From Neobacillus soli NBRC 102451 (GTDB lineage Bacteria; Bacillota; Bacilli; Bacillales; Cytobacillaceae), in assembly GCF_001591665.1 (NCBI RefSeq), contig NZ_BCVI01000052.1, positions 1-64,000 on the forward strand: 64,000 bases of DNA, given 5' to 3'. Position 1 is the stretch's first letter. The number at the start of each line of letters is the position of its first letter. Positions 26,280 to 34,416 of the stretch are shown here, one piece after another. Made by a program: the position numbers and the translations under genes. The notes beneath the pieces were generated by a model. It had not been told where the DNA came from and searched no databases. It was given only the letters and a program-made list of their open reading frames with translations.

Positions 26280-26672
26280 ATAAATAAAATTATTAAAATT
26301 ATCTTTATTATCATTGGCTTTTTAGCCCTCGGCATTGGCATTTTGGGCATTATTTTACCTGTAGTACCGACGACACCGCTCTTACTTTTGGCATCGTTCT
26401 GCTTTGTGAAAGGGTCCAAACGATTTGAGCGCTGGTTCAAAGGGACAAAGATCTACAAACGTCATTTGGAGAGCTTCGTTAATGAGCGAGCGATGACCTT
26501 AAATCAGAAACTTGCCATATTGCTATTTGCTGACGTGATGATCTCCATCCCTTTCTTCCTTATCGACAGCCTTATTGTGAGGATTATGCTGCTGTTAGTT
26601 ATTTCATATAAGTATTATTATTTTTTTAATAAAATAAAGACTGTACAGGTTGCGAAGGCTGAAGGCAAATAA
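26280..26672 (+). CDS. DUF454 (YbaN-like) inner-membrane protein with ATA start
   Basis: The conserved DUF454 core is GFLALGIGILGIILPVVPTTPLLLLASFCFVKGS, followed by YKRHLESF and two more membrane helices. The first TTG (26343) would cut away the conserved first helix. Reading upstream, AAAGGG lies 10 nt before ATA at 26280, which gives INKIIKIIFIIIGF, the expected N-terminus. No ATG, GTG or TTG is in frame between that point and a TGA at 26262. The protein is therefore complete if ATA initiates. Function unknown. Confidence 0.75.
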   Translation: MNKIIKIIFIIIGFLALGIGILGIILPVVPTTPLLLLASFCFVKGSKRFERWFKGTKIYKRHLESFVNERAMTLNQKLAILLFADVMISIPFFLIDSLIVRIMLLLVISYKYYYFFNKIKTVQVAKAEGK

Positions 26673-26682
26673 GACAAACGTT

Positions 26683-26728
26683 GAAGTGGGATCTTCCAAA
26701 TGATTGGAAGGTCCCACTTCTAGTTTTA
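26683..26728. terminator. terminator between the DUF454 and TPR genes
   Basis: GAAGTGGGA...CTTCCAA and TTGGAAG...TCCCACTTC form a stem of about 16 pairs with a mismatch, followed by TAGTTTT on the plus strand. The two flanking genes converge. Confidence 0.8.
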
Positions 26729-26770
26729 CATGTCTTTCAACTTTATTGAATAGAATCAATTGATGCGTGC

Positions 26771-28195
26771 TCAGCCCGTTTCTTGATTACGTTTTAATTG
26801 CGCATATACCTTTTGGTAGGCAGCAGCTTCATTGACCATCCCTTTATTTTGATACATTTTACAGATTTTCCGGACAGGAGAAGGATTCTGCGGCTGTAGT
26901 TCCATTTCCCAAAAGAAGCAATCAATCGCTTTGTCGAATTGTTTAAACTCGGCATAAAAATCCCCTAATTCCATCATCCTGTCGGGGTTCTCTTCCAATT
27001 CGAACATTTCATTGATTTTTCTAATCACCTCTGAATCGGGATGTAACGTTTGAATGGGTGCAAGTTTTTCATGGACCGTATTAAGGTCATGCTCTTCAAG
27101 CAGAATAGCAGCAATTTGAAAAACCTTTTGCTCCAATTGCTTTGATTTTTCATCATGGGGCAGGTGCTGCAACAATTTAATAAATTCATCAAAGTGCGCA
27201 ATTACAAATTTTGAATCGGAGTTTTCCCATATTTCTTTGAGAAATGCATCATAGGAAGCTGGCAGGTCATCGATAAAATTCAATAAACATAAGGCCGCCT
27301 GTGTATAATGACCTTTTTGAAGCATTTTTTGGATAATTGATTTTGTTTCGGGTAACTCGCAAAACGGATTGATGTTTACCTCACCTAATATTGGAATCCA
27401 TTCCTCCATTGTGACAAAGCTTAACGCAATCTCTGTATATTTTTCTATGGATTTAGGCTCTTGAAGCTTATCGGCAGTTTCTAGCCATAGCAATAACCCA
27501 ATTAAACCATCTTGTTTACTTAGGATTTCTTCTAACAATATTCGTTCCTCTGGATTTGAACGATTTTTGAAGCAATGGATTTCGACATAAAGTGGATCTT
27601 TCTTAAAGATGGCAGGTAGACTTGAGGAATGATAAAAATGGTGGTAGGAATGGAATTCTTGTGAACCCATACGATCCTTTGCTGATTTAAATGCAGGTGC
27701 AAAGTTGTTTAACATTTGAAGGACCTGAAAAGATTTCATAAAGTTTCCGTCTCTTCTGAAGTGAAAAAACACCTTGTCAATCGTCTTGATCAACTGTTCC
27801 TTCTCAATAAAGGAGTCAAGTGTTGTCGCAATATAGGCCATTTCCTCTAGAGAAAAATGAATTTCGAGTTGCGGGAAGAGTCTGCTTTTATTCGGAATTG
27901 AAACAGATAAGTGGGGGATCAGTGCGGTTGCTAACGGATGCGGTGATTGGATAACAAGACCCTCGGAAAACGCCTTACTAATGAATGTTCCTTCTTCTAC
28001 CTTATCAAGCTTATCCCCATAAATAAGGGTATTTTTATAGTAGATAAAATAATATCTTTCGTTATCAGCAGTCATCACTTCTATTACCTTGCTTCTGGCA
28101 AATACGGCTGCTCGAATGACATTACCCTTTACGAGTTGCTTTTTATCCTTTATTGTCATTTCTGTTGGCATGATCAGTTCTTTATTCATTTCCAT
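26771..28195 (-). CDS. TPR-containing protein of unknown function
   Basis: 474 residues, soluble, no signal peptide. The last ~70 residues form tetratricopeptide-type helices (MMELGDFYAEFKQFDKAIDCFFWEMELQPQNP). The N-terminal third contains a small beta-rich segment (KVIEVMTADNERYYFIYYKN). It resembles uncharacterised Bacillus proteins but I cannot name a family. Start ATG 28195 with GGGGG nearby; ATG 28189 is also possible. Confidence 0.7.
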   Translation of the reverse strand: MEMNKELIMPTEMTIKDKKQLVKGNVIRAAVFARSKVIEVMTADNERYYFIYYKNTLIYGDKLDKVEEGTFISKAFSEGLVIQSPHPLATALIPHLSVSIPNKSRLFPQLEIHFSLEEMAYIATTLDSFIEKEQLIKTIDKVFFHFRRDGNFMKSFQVLQMLNNFAPAFKSAKDRMGSQEFHSYHHFYHSSSLPAIFKKDPLYVEIHCFKNRSNPEERILLEEILSKQDGLIGLLLWLETADKLQEPKSIEKYTEIALSFVTMEEWIPILGEVNINPFCELPETKSIIQKMLQKGHYTQAALCLLNFIDDLPASYDAFLKEIWENSDSKFVIAHFDEFIKLLQHLPHDEKSKQLEQKVFQIAAILLEEHDLNTVHEKLAPIQTLHPDSEVIRKINEMFELEENPDRMMELGDFYAEFKQFDKAIDCFFWEMELQPQNPSPVRKICKMYQNKGMVNEAAAYQKVYAQLKRNQETG

Positions 28196-28332
28196 TCAGC
28201 CCCCTATCATAATAAATACACGGGTAAACATCATTTATTATGCAAGCGTGTCTATCGATACGCTTTTGTGAGTTTATTATAACACAAGTATTGAAAAAGT
28301 GTGTTTGGTTATCCGCCGTTGGAAGTCAAAAA

Positions 28333-28360
28333 GGGGCCATCCAAATAACTGGATAGCCCC
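28333..28360 (-). terminator. intrinsic terminator after the MFS gene
   Basis: GGGGCCATCCA / TGGATAGCCCC stem (10 of 11 pairs plus one G-T wobble), followed on the minus strand by TTTTTGAC, 26 bp past the MFS stop. Confidence 0.85.
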
Positions 28361-28385
28361 ATTCTTATCGTTTAATTTTCACTGA

Positions 28386-29627
28386 CTAAACCTCTGTGCT
28401 CTTTTTCAAAACGGCTGCACCCTTGAATAATGGAACAAGGATAAGGACGCCGACAATGAATAGCAGGGCGGTAGTCTCATACATGGCAACAAGAGAGAAA
28501 GTTTTCTTCAACCAGCCGCTTGCTGTCATCGTTATGACCATGGTTCCCATAAAGATTGGGTTTAAGATTCCGTTGACTCGGCCAATAAAGGCGGAATCGG
28601 TGTTCTTTAAAATCATCGTATTGATCCCGATGTGAATGCATGGCATGAACAATCCACTGATAAATTCCGCAGTCAAAGTCAGCCAGAAAAGATCAGAGAA
28701 TCCCATCACGATAAATCCAAGCGCACTAACCGACATTCCAATCGCAAGCAGGATTTGCGGGGCGATGTTTTTTGCCAGCCCCACCGTAAGACCTCCGCCT
28801 AATATCATCCCAATTCCAAATGCTGCCATCAGCCATTGCAGCTGTTCTTTTGGCAAACCGAGCTGTTCGGTCACTAGGAAAACGGCTAATGGCTGGGTAA
28901 GTCCGAGCGCCAATCCCGCTGCAGCAAAACTGCCGCCAAGTAATGTCAGTGCCCGGCTGTTCCAAACATACTTGAAACCAGCCTTCATTTCTTGCATAAC
29001 TGTCGTACTCTCGGCCTTCTCTTCTATCTCGTAGTCTTTCGGGAGCAAGAACAGAATCCCGGCAGAAAGCAAGAAGGCAACCCCCATAATCGCAATCGCG
29101 ACATCAATGCCGAAATGCTGGTAAACAAAGGTACCGAGGACTGGACCCAGGATCATAAACAACGCAAAGATGGTTTGGTAAATCGACATCCCCATCTGAA
29201 TGAGCTCTTCTTTTACATGCAGCTTGAACAGCTTCATACCGGAAGGCTGTGAAAACTGCGACAGAATAGAAGAAACTAGTGTCGCGAAGAAAATAACCTT
29301 CCAGCCGCCAAAGACAAGTGCTAGTAACACAACAAAGATGGAAATGGCGCTTAAGAAATCACACCAAATCATCGTCCGCTTCGGGCGCCAGCGATCTGCA
29401 AAGGTTCCCCCGATAAAGGAAAACAGAAAGATGGGCGCAAACTCAGCAACAGAGATGAGCGAGACTGCGACTGGGTCTTCATTGGTCTTTTCAACCACGA
29501 ATAACAAGATTGAGTAATTCCTTACCCAAATACCGATTTGCAAAAAAAACGTCGAGAGCAATAATGTCCGGATTACTTTATTCCGAAACAAAGAACCGAT
29601 GGTAATGTCTGAATTTGTTTTTTCCAT
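28386..29627 (-). CDS. MFS efflux transporter (MFS_3, macrolide/enterobactin-exporter-like)
   Basis: 413 residues, 12 helices; loop 2-3 motif GGTFADRWRPKRTMIW is the MFS motif A. LFVVEKTNEDPVAVSLISVAEFAPIFLFSFIGG is typical of the MFS_3 group that includes Mef and EntS. Substrate unknown; drug export is the usual role. Its Shine-Dalgarno is buried in a stem whose alternative partner lies upstream, and a 39-codon frame overlaps its start, so expression is probably controlled by attenuation. Confidence 0.9.
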   Translation of the reverse strand: MEKTNSDITIGSLFRNKVIRTLLLSTFFLQIGIWVRNYSILLFVVEKTNEDPVAVSLISVAEFAPIFLFSFIGGTFADRWRPKRTMIWCDFLSAISIFVVLLALVFGGWKVIFFATLVSSILSQFSQPSGMKLFKLHVKEELIQMGMSIYQTIFALFMILGPVLGTFVYQHFGIDVAIAIMGVAFLLSAGILFLLPKDYEIEEKAESTTVMQEMKAGFKYVWNSRALTLLGGSFAAAGLALGLTQPLAVFLVTEQLGLPKEQLQWLMAAFGIGMILGGGLTVGLAKNIAPQILLAIGMSVSALGFIVMGFSDLFWLTLTAEFISGLFMPCIHIGINTMILKNTDSAFIGRVNGILNPIFMGTMVITMTASGWLKKTFSLVAMYETTALLFIVGVLILVPLFKGAAVLKKSTEV

Positions 29628-29697
29628 AAAAAAACCTCCTTATCCAATAAATCTGGATAGGAGGTACAACAGGCAACAAAAAGTCAGACTCCACCAT
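29578..29697 (-). CDS. candidate 39-residue leader ORF overlapping the MFS start
   Basis: ATG 29697 (or GTG 29694, AAGGA just upstream) opens a frame MVESDFLLPVVPPIQIYWIR that runs through the RBS-sequestering stem and ends 50 bp inside the MFS gene in another frame. A ribosome on this frame would unfold the stem; stalling near the VVPP codons would mask its 5-prime arm. No homology evidence; proposed from position alone. Confidence 0.35.
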   Translation of the reverse strand: MVESDFLLPVVPPIQIYWIRRFFYGKNKFRHYHRFFVSE

Positions 29698-29775
29698 CTG
29701 TCCTTGTTTGTATCAAAAAAGCCCGTACTAATCCTATCCAAGAAAATTTATTCGTTTTATCCCGAATGAACGGGC
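29635..29775 (-). promoter_or_regulatory. candidate attenuator of the MFS gene
   Basis: Minus-strand order: GCCCGT (29775-29770); arm A TGGATAGGA (29740-29732); ACGGGC plus TTTTTT (29726-29715), which can close a first terminator; arm B CCTCCTATCCA (29664-29654); arm C TGGATAAGGAGG (29646-29635), then T7 and the MFS ATG. B pairs with C (11 bp, one bulge), which hides the Shine-Dalgarno and makes a terminator. A pairs with B over 9 bp, which frees C. Mutually exclusive pairings are the hallmark of attenuation. Confidence 0.6.
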
Positions 29776-30112
29776 AGAATGACTCCCACCGATGGAAGCT
29801 TCACTTTATCGAATTGTGTTCAAAATAGGGATTAGTAGATCATTGGCCTTAAATTCACCCTTCCGAAATCACGTATTTCTATATTACTTTATTTGTTTAT
29901 GAGATACAAGGAATTTTTGTAACTTTGTGGGAAGTTATTCATTCTTTTATCCCCTATTATTACCACTGACTGCCAATTACATTAAATTTTACATCCGCCT
30001 TTTTATATTAGTCTTTTGGTCTAAATTTTACGATAATCATATATTTTATATAAAGGAGAAAATACAAGCATTTTTATGTAACACATTCCAAAGAAATAAG
30101 GTGAGGCCAAAA

Positions 30113-30331
30113 ATGTTTGCTGTTCATTTTTTCGAAAACAAAAATCAGTTGTTAACCCAGCTGCTGAGACGAGTTCCTTCCGTAGGTGAAGATTTAACCA
30201 TCAAAGGCCGCAAAGGAAAAGTTTCAAGCGTTACTAGTATTGATGAAAAAAATATTCATGTGCAAATTATTTTAGAAACCGTTAAAAGTAATAAACCAAT
30301 TGTAGATAATTCAAAAAAGAAAAAAAGGTAA
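30113..30331 (+). CDS. small basic protein, unknown function
   Basis: 72 residues starting MFAVHFFENKNQLLTQLLRR with GGTGAGG 7 nt before the ATG. A KGRKGKVSSV core and a lysine-rich tail (SKKKKR). The frame is open further upstream but that part is not plausible protein. Small proteins with this N-terminus occur in Bacillus; no function known to me. It has its own terminator. Confidence 0.6.
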   Translation: MFAVHFFENKNQLLTQLLRRVPSVGEDLTIKGRKGKVSSVTSIDEKNIHVQIILETVKSNKPIVDNSKKKKR

Positions 30332-30338
30332 ATAAACT

Positions 30339-30380
30339 AAGGAACGAACATGATATTTAATATGTTCGTTCTTTTTGTTT
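30339..30380 (+). terminator. intrinsic terminator after the 72-residue gene
   Basis: AAGGAACGAACAT / ATGTTCGTTCTT stem followed by TTTGTTTTT, 8 bp past the stop. Confidence 0.85.
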
Positions 30381-30430
30381 TTCAAGCTTACGTAATCCGT
30401 ATAACCCGTATTTCCCTATCCCCCCAATCT

Positions 30431-30937
30431 CTACTTCAAATGCAGAACCATAAATTCATCATCATAATAAACGCCATCTACGATGAGGGCTTTTTCTTCC
30501 AATCCAAAAGCTTTGAATCCTAATCGGCTATAAAGCTTCTTCGCTTTTTCATTACTTGCGGTTACGGTTAAATTAATTTTTTCAATTCCTTCTATACTTC
30601 TTGCTTTATTGACCGCTTCTGTGAGCAATGCTCTCCCCACGCCGAAACCTTGTTTCTTTGAGGTGACATACATGGCAAAAATGTTTGCCCGATGCTGGAT
30701 TTTCACCCGGTCCTCCTGAAGTAAGGTGACAACCCCGACTAGTTCATCATTGTCAAAAGCACCGAATGTATAGTTTCCTTCCGTGGTAAAGTTACTAGCC
30801 ACCTGTTCGACAGGATTTTCTCTTTTTACAGATTCCTCATAGCTGGACAAAAAGGCCTCTGGATTTTGTTGTAATGCCTCTAATCTCAATACCCAATAAC
30901 TTTCTGCATCTGCTGGGCCAAGTAATCTAATTTTCAC
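30431..30937 (-). CDS. GNAT family N-acetyltransferase
   Basis: 168 residues, single GNAT domain: central beta strand ANIFAMYVTSKKQGFGVGRALL (acetyl-CoA loop QGFGVG), then INLTVTASNEKAKKLYSRLGF. The N-terminus RLLGPADAESYWVLRLEAL is the standard Rim-like opening. Substrate unknown. Stand-alone gene. Confidence 0.88.
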   Translation of the reverse strand: MKIRLLGPADAESYWVLRLEALQQNPEAFLSSYEESVKRENPVEQVASNFTTEGNYTFGAFDNDELVGVVTLLQEDRVKIQHRANIFAMYVTSKKQGFGVGRALLTEAVNKARSIEGIEKINLTVTASNEKAKKLYSRLGFKAFGLEEKALIVDGVYYDDEFMVLHLK

Positions 30938-31209
30938 CGCTATTCCCCTCCGTCAAACATTTTTCACTGCGTATTCTTTCTATTTTACCATTAGACACTA
31001 AAGTCTGAATATATAGATTTCTGTGGAATTAGCTTGAAAAGGGTACAAACCTAGAGCGCGTCTACACCGTGATACATATAAATAAAGTACAACCTGACAA
31101 GAGGGATAGATGGAAGGGGGGGACATGAGCGGATTAATAAAGGATTAGAGGAGGAAGAGCCGTCTCATGAAAAATCATGAATCACGAGCAAGAATGAAAG
31201 GGGAACACC

Positions 31210-32571
31210 ATGTTTTTACAACCTATGATCTGGATTACGATATTATCCTTTGTGGTCACACTCATTCTTATTCTTTGGAGACCACGGGGAATGAACGAGG
31301 CGATACCAGCCACAATTGGCGCCATTTTTGTCTTCCTTAGCGGCAGTGTTACATTATCTGACCTCGGAGTCATTACCGAAACAATTAGCGGCGCGGCGAT
31401 TACCATCATGGCTACGATTGTAATGGCCATCGTCCTCGAAAGTTTTGGATTTTTTCACTGGGTGGCGGAAAAGCTGGCCGCGAAATCAAAAGGGTCAGGA
31501 ATTCGCCTATTCTGGTACGTCAATCTTTTATGTTTTCTGATGACACTTTTTTTCAATAACGATGGCAGTATCTTAATCACAACACCTATACTTGTCATGC
31601 TGTTAAACAATATGGGCTTAAAAAATCATCAAAAAATTCCCTATCTGTTATCTGGCGGTTTAATCGCCACCGCATCAAGTGCTCCAATAGGAGTAAGTAA
31701 TATTGTCAATCTAATTGCCCTTAAAATCGTCGATATGAGCCTGTATATGCACACCGCGATGATGTTTGTACCGGCTACACTTGGTCTCCTGTTCCTAGTC
31801 GGGCTTCTGTTCCTACGGTTTTACAAAGTCCTGCCAAAAACCGTTCCAACAAAAGTATCCGGGCTTTCATTGCCAACCTACCACCCACTTAAAAAAGAAC
31901 CTATTTACGCATCGGATAAAGCTCGTTCTAAGTTCATGCGGAATGTTCTCCTGTTCGTCTTTGCCGTCCGTGTCAGCCTCTTTGTTGCATCGTATTTAGC
32001 TATTCCGGTCTCGGTTATGGCCGTCATCGGTTCACTCATCCTTTTAGGCTGGAGATGGGCTTATTTAAAAATACCTCCCTACGATATGCTGAAAAAAACA
32101 CCTTGGTATATCCTAGTTTTTGCTTTTAGCATGTATGTCATTATTTACGGGTTGAATAACATCGGTATGACGGATTGGCTGATTGCCTTCATGCGTCCAA
32201 TGGTTTCCGGCAGCCTGCATCATGCGAGTATCATGATGGGTATCCTGCTATCGGTTCTTTCCAATATCTTCAATAACCACCCTGCGCTTATGGTTGGTAC
32301 TCTGACATTAACTCAAATGGGCCTGGACACGCTTACCCTGAAGGTAGCTTATCTTGCCAACGTGATTGGCAGTGACATGGGGTCATTGCTACTGCCAATG
32401 GGAACGCTCGCCACCTTAATGTGGATGCATATTGTCAGGAAAGGGAAGGTACGAATTACTTGGTTTGAATATGTAAAAATAACCGCGGTCGTCATTCCTC
32501 CAGCTGTTTTGTTCACTTTGATTATTTTATCGCATTGGGTTACTTGGATCTTTGGTGGAATGCTTCAATAA
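31210..32571 (+). CDS. ArsB-family anion transporter
   Basis: 453 residues, 11-12 membrane helices. Two copies of the family's half-helix signature are visible: LCFLMTLFFNNDGSILITTP and LSVLSNIFNNHPALMVGTL. The family includes arsenite pumps (ArsB) and related anion carriers. AAGGGG precedes ATG 31210. No arsR or arsC is adjacent, so arsenite as substrate is uncertain. Followed after 28 bp by the 224-residue gene, likely the same unit. Confidence 0.85.
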   Translation: MFLQPMIWITILSFVVTLILILWRPRGMNEAIPATIGAIFVFLSGSVTLSDLGVITETISGAAITIMATIVMAIVLESFGFFHWVAEKLAAKSKGSGIRLFWYVNLLCFLMTLFFNNDGSILITTPILVMLLNNMGLKNHQKIPYLLSGGLIATASSAPIGVSNIVNLIALKIVDMSLYMHTAMMFVPATLGLLFLVGLLFLRFYKVLPKTVPTKVSGLSLPTYHPLKKEPIYASDKARSKFMRNVLLFVFAVRVSLFVASYLAIPVSVMAVIGSLILLGWRWAYLKIPPYDMLKKTPWYILVFAFSMYVIIYGLNNIGMTDWLIAFMRPMVSGSLHHASIMMGILLSVLSNIFNNHPALMVGTLTLTQMGLDTLTLKVAYLANVIGSDMGSLLLPMGTLATLMWMHIVRKGKVRITWFEYVKITAVVIPPAVLFTLIILSHWVTWIFGGMLQ

Positions 32572-32599
32572 CTAGACTAAGGGAATAAGGAGAATTACG

Positions 32600-33274
32600 A
32601 TGACTGAATTTAATGAATTAATCGGTAGAAACATTGAACTTGAGCTTTCAGGAGGAAATTTGTATAGAGGGATCTTAATCGATTCTGGGTTAGATATCAT
32701 TGTTTTATATGTCGGCAGAAGTGGGACCTTTCTCTACATTCCAACCTTTCATATTCAGCAGTTAAAGGAAGTGCTCATCCTAGATGAAGAAGTGTACGAT
32801 CCGCCTTCTGAAAAACCGCTTGAAACTGCAACGCAAATGATATCCTTTCGGAAAATATTAACGAATGCTAAGGGCCGGTTTGTTGAGGTATACGTGACAG
32901 GAAATAAATCCATTCATGGGTATTTAACGAGCATCATGAACGATTACTTCGTCTTTTACTCACCTGTTTATAAAAACTTATTTATTTCGATGAATCATGT
33001 AAAATGGCTGACACCCTATCCCGAGGATGCAACACCGTACTCTTTAGACAAGCAGCACCTCCCTGTTCATCCTACCTCGATTCCACTCGCCAGATCGTTT
33101 GAGGAACAGTGCAAAAAAATAGTGAATCAAATGGTGGTCATCGATGGCGGCGATAAAAGTGAAAAAATTGGTTTACTGCAACAAGTCCGCAGTAACAAAC
33201 TTATTCTTATTACGGCTGAAAGGGAAACGGTTTATCGTAATTTAGCGCATGTTAAAACAATTCACTTACCGTAG
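32600..33274 (+). CDS. Sm-fold-like protein (DUF2642-type), unknown role
   Basis: 224 residues with two similar beta-rich halves: IGRNIELELSGGNLYRGILIDSG with LYIPTFHIQQL, and KGRFVEVYVTGNKSIHGYLTSI with LFISMNHVKWL. This duplicated Sm-like pattern is typical of DUF2642 / spore-coat-associated Bacillus proteins. AAGGAG before the ATG, 28 bp after the transporter. Function not established. Confidence 0.65.
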   Translation: MTEFNELIGRNIELELSGGNLYRGILIDSGLDIIVLYVGRSGTFLYIPTFHIQQLKEVLILDEEVYDPPSEKPLETATQMISFRKILTNAKGRFVEVYVTGNKSIHGYLTSIMNDYFVFYSPVYKNLFISMNHVKWLTPYPEDATPYSLDKQHLPVHPTSIPLARSFEEQCKKIVNQMVVIDGGDKSEKIGLLQQVRSNKLILITAERETVYRNLAHVKTIHLP

Positions 33275-33354
33275 CCTTTGGTGTTAGTGTTAGGCATGTT
33301 TGATTTCAGACGATGGCAGGGGTGAGAATGGCTTGGTTAGAAAAAGACAAAAAA

Positions 33355-33600
33355 AATAATCCATCATGTTTGACCGACTAAGATGGATTATCGCTTACTT
33401 CCCATACAATCTTTGACCGTGGCACAAACCCCGCGGTCCTTCTTTACATTCACCTTCAATCCCTAATAATAAAATATGAATCACCGCAACACAATGTTCA
33501 TGGAAAAAAGCTGATTTTTAGGGATTGGTGTCAGGCACCATTCGTGTACATTTGTCTTCCAGTGGTGGACACTATTATTTCTTTTATTTTCCTAACTAGT
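33355..33600. repeat. possible dispersed-element remnant with palindromes
   Basis: Within a 405-bp gene-free gap: ATAATCCATC / GATGGATTAT (33356-33365 / 33382-33391), which on the minus strand is followed by T8; the near-palindrome TGGTGTCAGGCACCA (33526-33540); and a GTGGTGGACAC string near 33562. The minus strand of 33400-33500 has a short open stretch (LLLGIEGECKEGPRGLCHG) that looks like eroded protein. The TGGTGYC-RGCACCA core recurs at the end of fabF (52754). Confidence 0.45.
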
Positions 33601-33680
33601 ACAGGAGTCGCCCCAAATAATAAGTTTAATAATATATATGGTATTATTAGGGATTATAAGACAAGCAGGGGGTGAGTGGA

Positions 33681-34298
33681 ATGGAACCGAAATGGCTGGA
33701 ATGGGCGAAGCAGCTTCAGTCGATTGCACAGGCCGGATTAACTTATTCAAACGATGTCTATGACTTGGAGAGATTTGAATCGATAAGAAATATTAGTGTA
33801 GACATTTTAGCGCAACATACGGATATAGAAACTACTGTAATCAAGGATTTATTTGCAAACGAAACTGGTTATGCCACACCTAAAGTAGACATTCGGGCGG
33901 TGGTCTTTCAGGATGAGAAAATTTTAATGGTCCGCGAAAACATGGATGGCCTATGGGCGTTACCTGGCGGCTGGGCTGATATTGGACTAGCTCCAAGTGA
34001 AGTGGCTGTAAAAGAGGTCGCAGAGGAATCGGGATTTGATGTAAAAGCAACCAAATTGTTAGCTGTCATGGATATGAAGTGTCATCCCCATCCGCCTTCT
34101 TCCTATCACATTTATAAACTATTTATTCAATGTGAAATTATTGGCGGGAAGCCCAAGAAAGGCATCGAAACAAGTGATGTGAATTTCTTTGCTGAAAACG
34201 AATTGCCTCCGCTTTCAACAGCTCGGAATACAACATCACAAATTGAAATGGCTTTTACCTATTTAAAAAATCCTCAAAAGCCCATTTATTTTGATTAA
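33681..34298 (+). CDS. NUDIX hydrolase with N-terminal Nudix_N domain
   Basis: About 205 residues. N-terminal ~60 residues (WLEWAKQLQSIAQAGLTYS, DVYDLERFESIRNI) match the Nudix_N extension. The NUDIX box follows: GGWADIGLAPSEVAVKEVAEESGF (GX5EX7REVxEExG with Lys in place of Arg). Likely hydrolyses an ADP-sugar or similar nucleotide derivative. ATG 33681 has GGGGG 8 nt upstream. Followed by a strong terminator. Confidence 0.88.
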   Translation: MEPKWLEWAKQLQSIAQAGLTYSNDVYDLERFESIRNISVDILAQHTDIETTVIKDLFANETGYATPKVDIRAVVFQDEKILMVRENMDGLWALPGGWADIGLAPSEVAVKEVAEESGFDVKATKLLAVMDMKCHPHPPSSYHIYKLFIQCEIIGGKPKKGIETSDVNFFAENELPPLSTARNTTSQIEMAFTYLKNPQKPIYFD

Positions 34299-34330
34299 TA
34301 ACAACCAGCCCTTCTGTTCAACCCAAAAAA

Positions 34331-34382
34331 GTAAAAAACCAAGATGATTTTGAATTCCATCAAAATCATCTTGGTTTTTTAC
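34331..34382. terminator. bidirectional terminator, perfect 23-bp stem
   Basis: 34331-34353 and 34360-34382 are exact reverse complements with a 6-nt loop (ATTCCA). The outer part is GTAAAAAACC / GGTTTTTTAC, so both strands end in a T6 run. NUDIX and modA converge here. Confidence 0.95.
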
Positions 34383-34416
34383 TTTTGGCTGGCAGCCAAA
34401 AATCTGCCGCCATTAA

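Noticed and set aside
29700..29820. T-box or known riboswitch upstream of the MFS gene
   Set aside because: No T-box sequence (AGGGTGGNACCGCG) and no recognisable riboswitch core. The pairing pattern fits attenuation only.
29927..30112. N-terminal extension of the 72-residue protein
   Set aside because: The upstream frame is AT-rich and phenylalanine/tyrosine-heavy without a ribosome site; ATG 30113 has a good one.
31111..31200. Short ORFs ahead of the ArsB-like gene (for example MSGLIKD after a G-run)
   Set aside because: Seven codons after a G-run could be a leader peptide, but no alternative RNA structure or conservation is visible.
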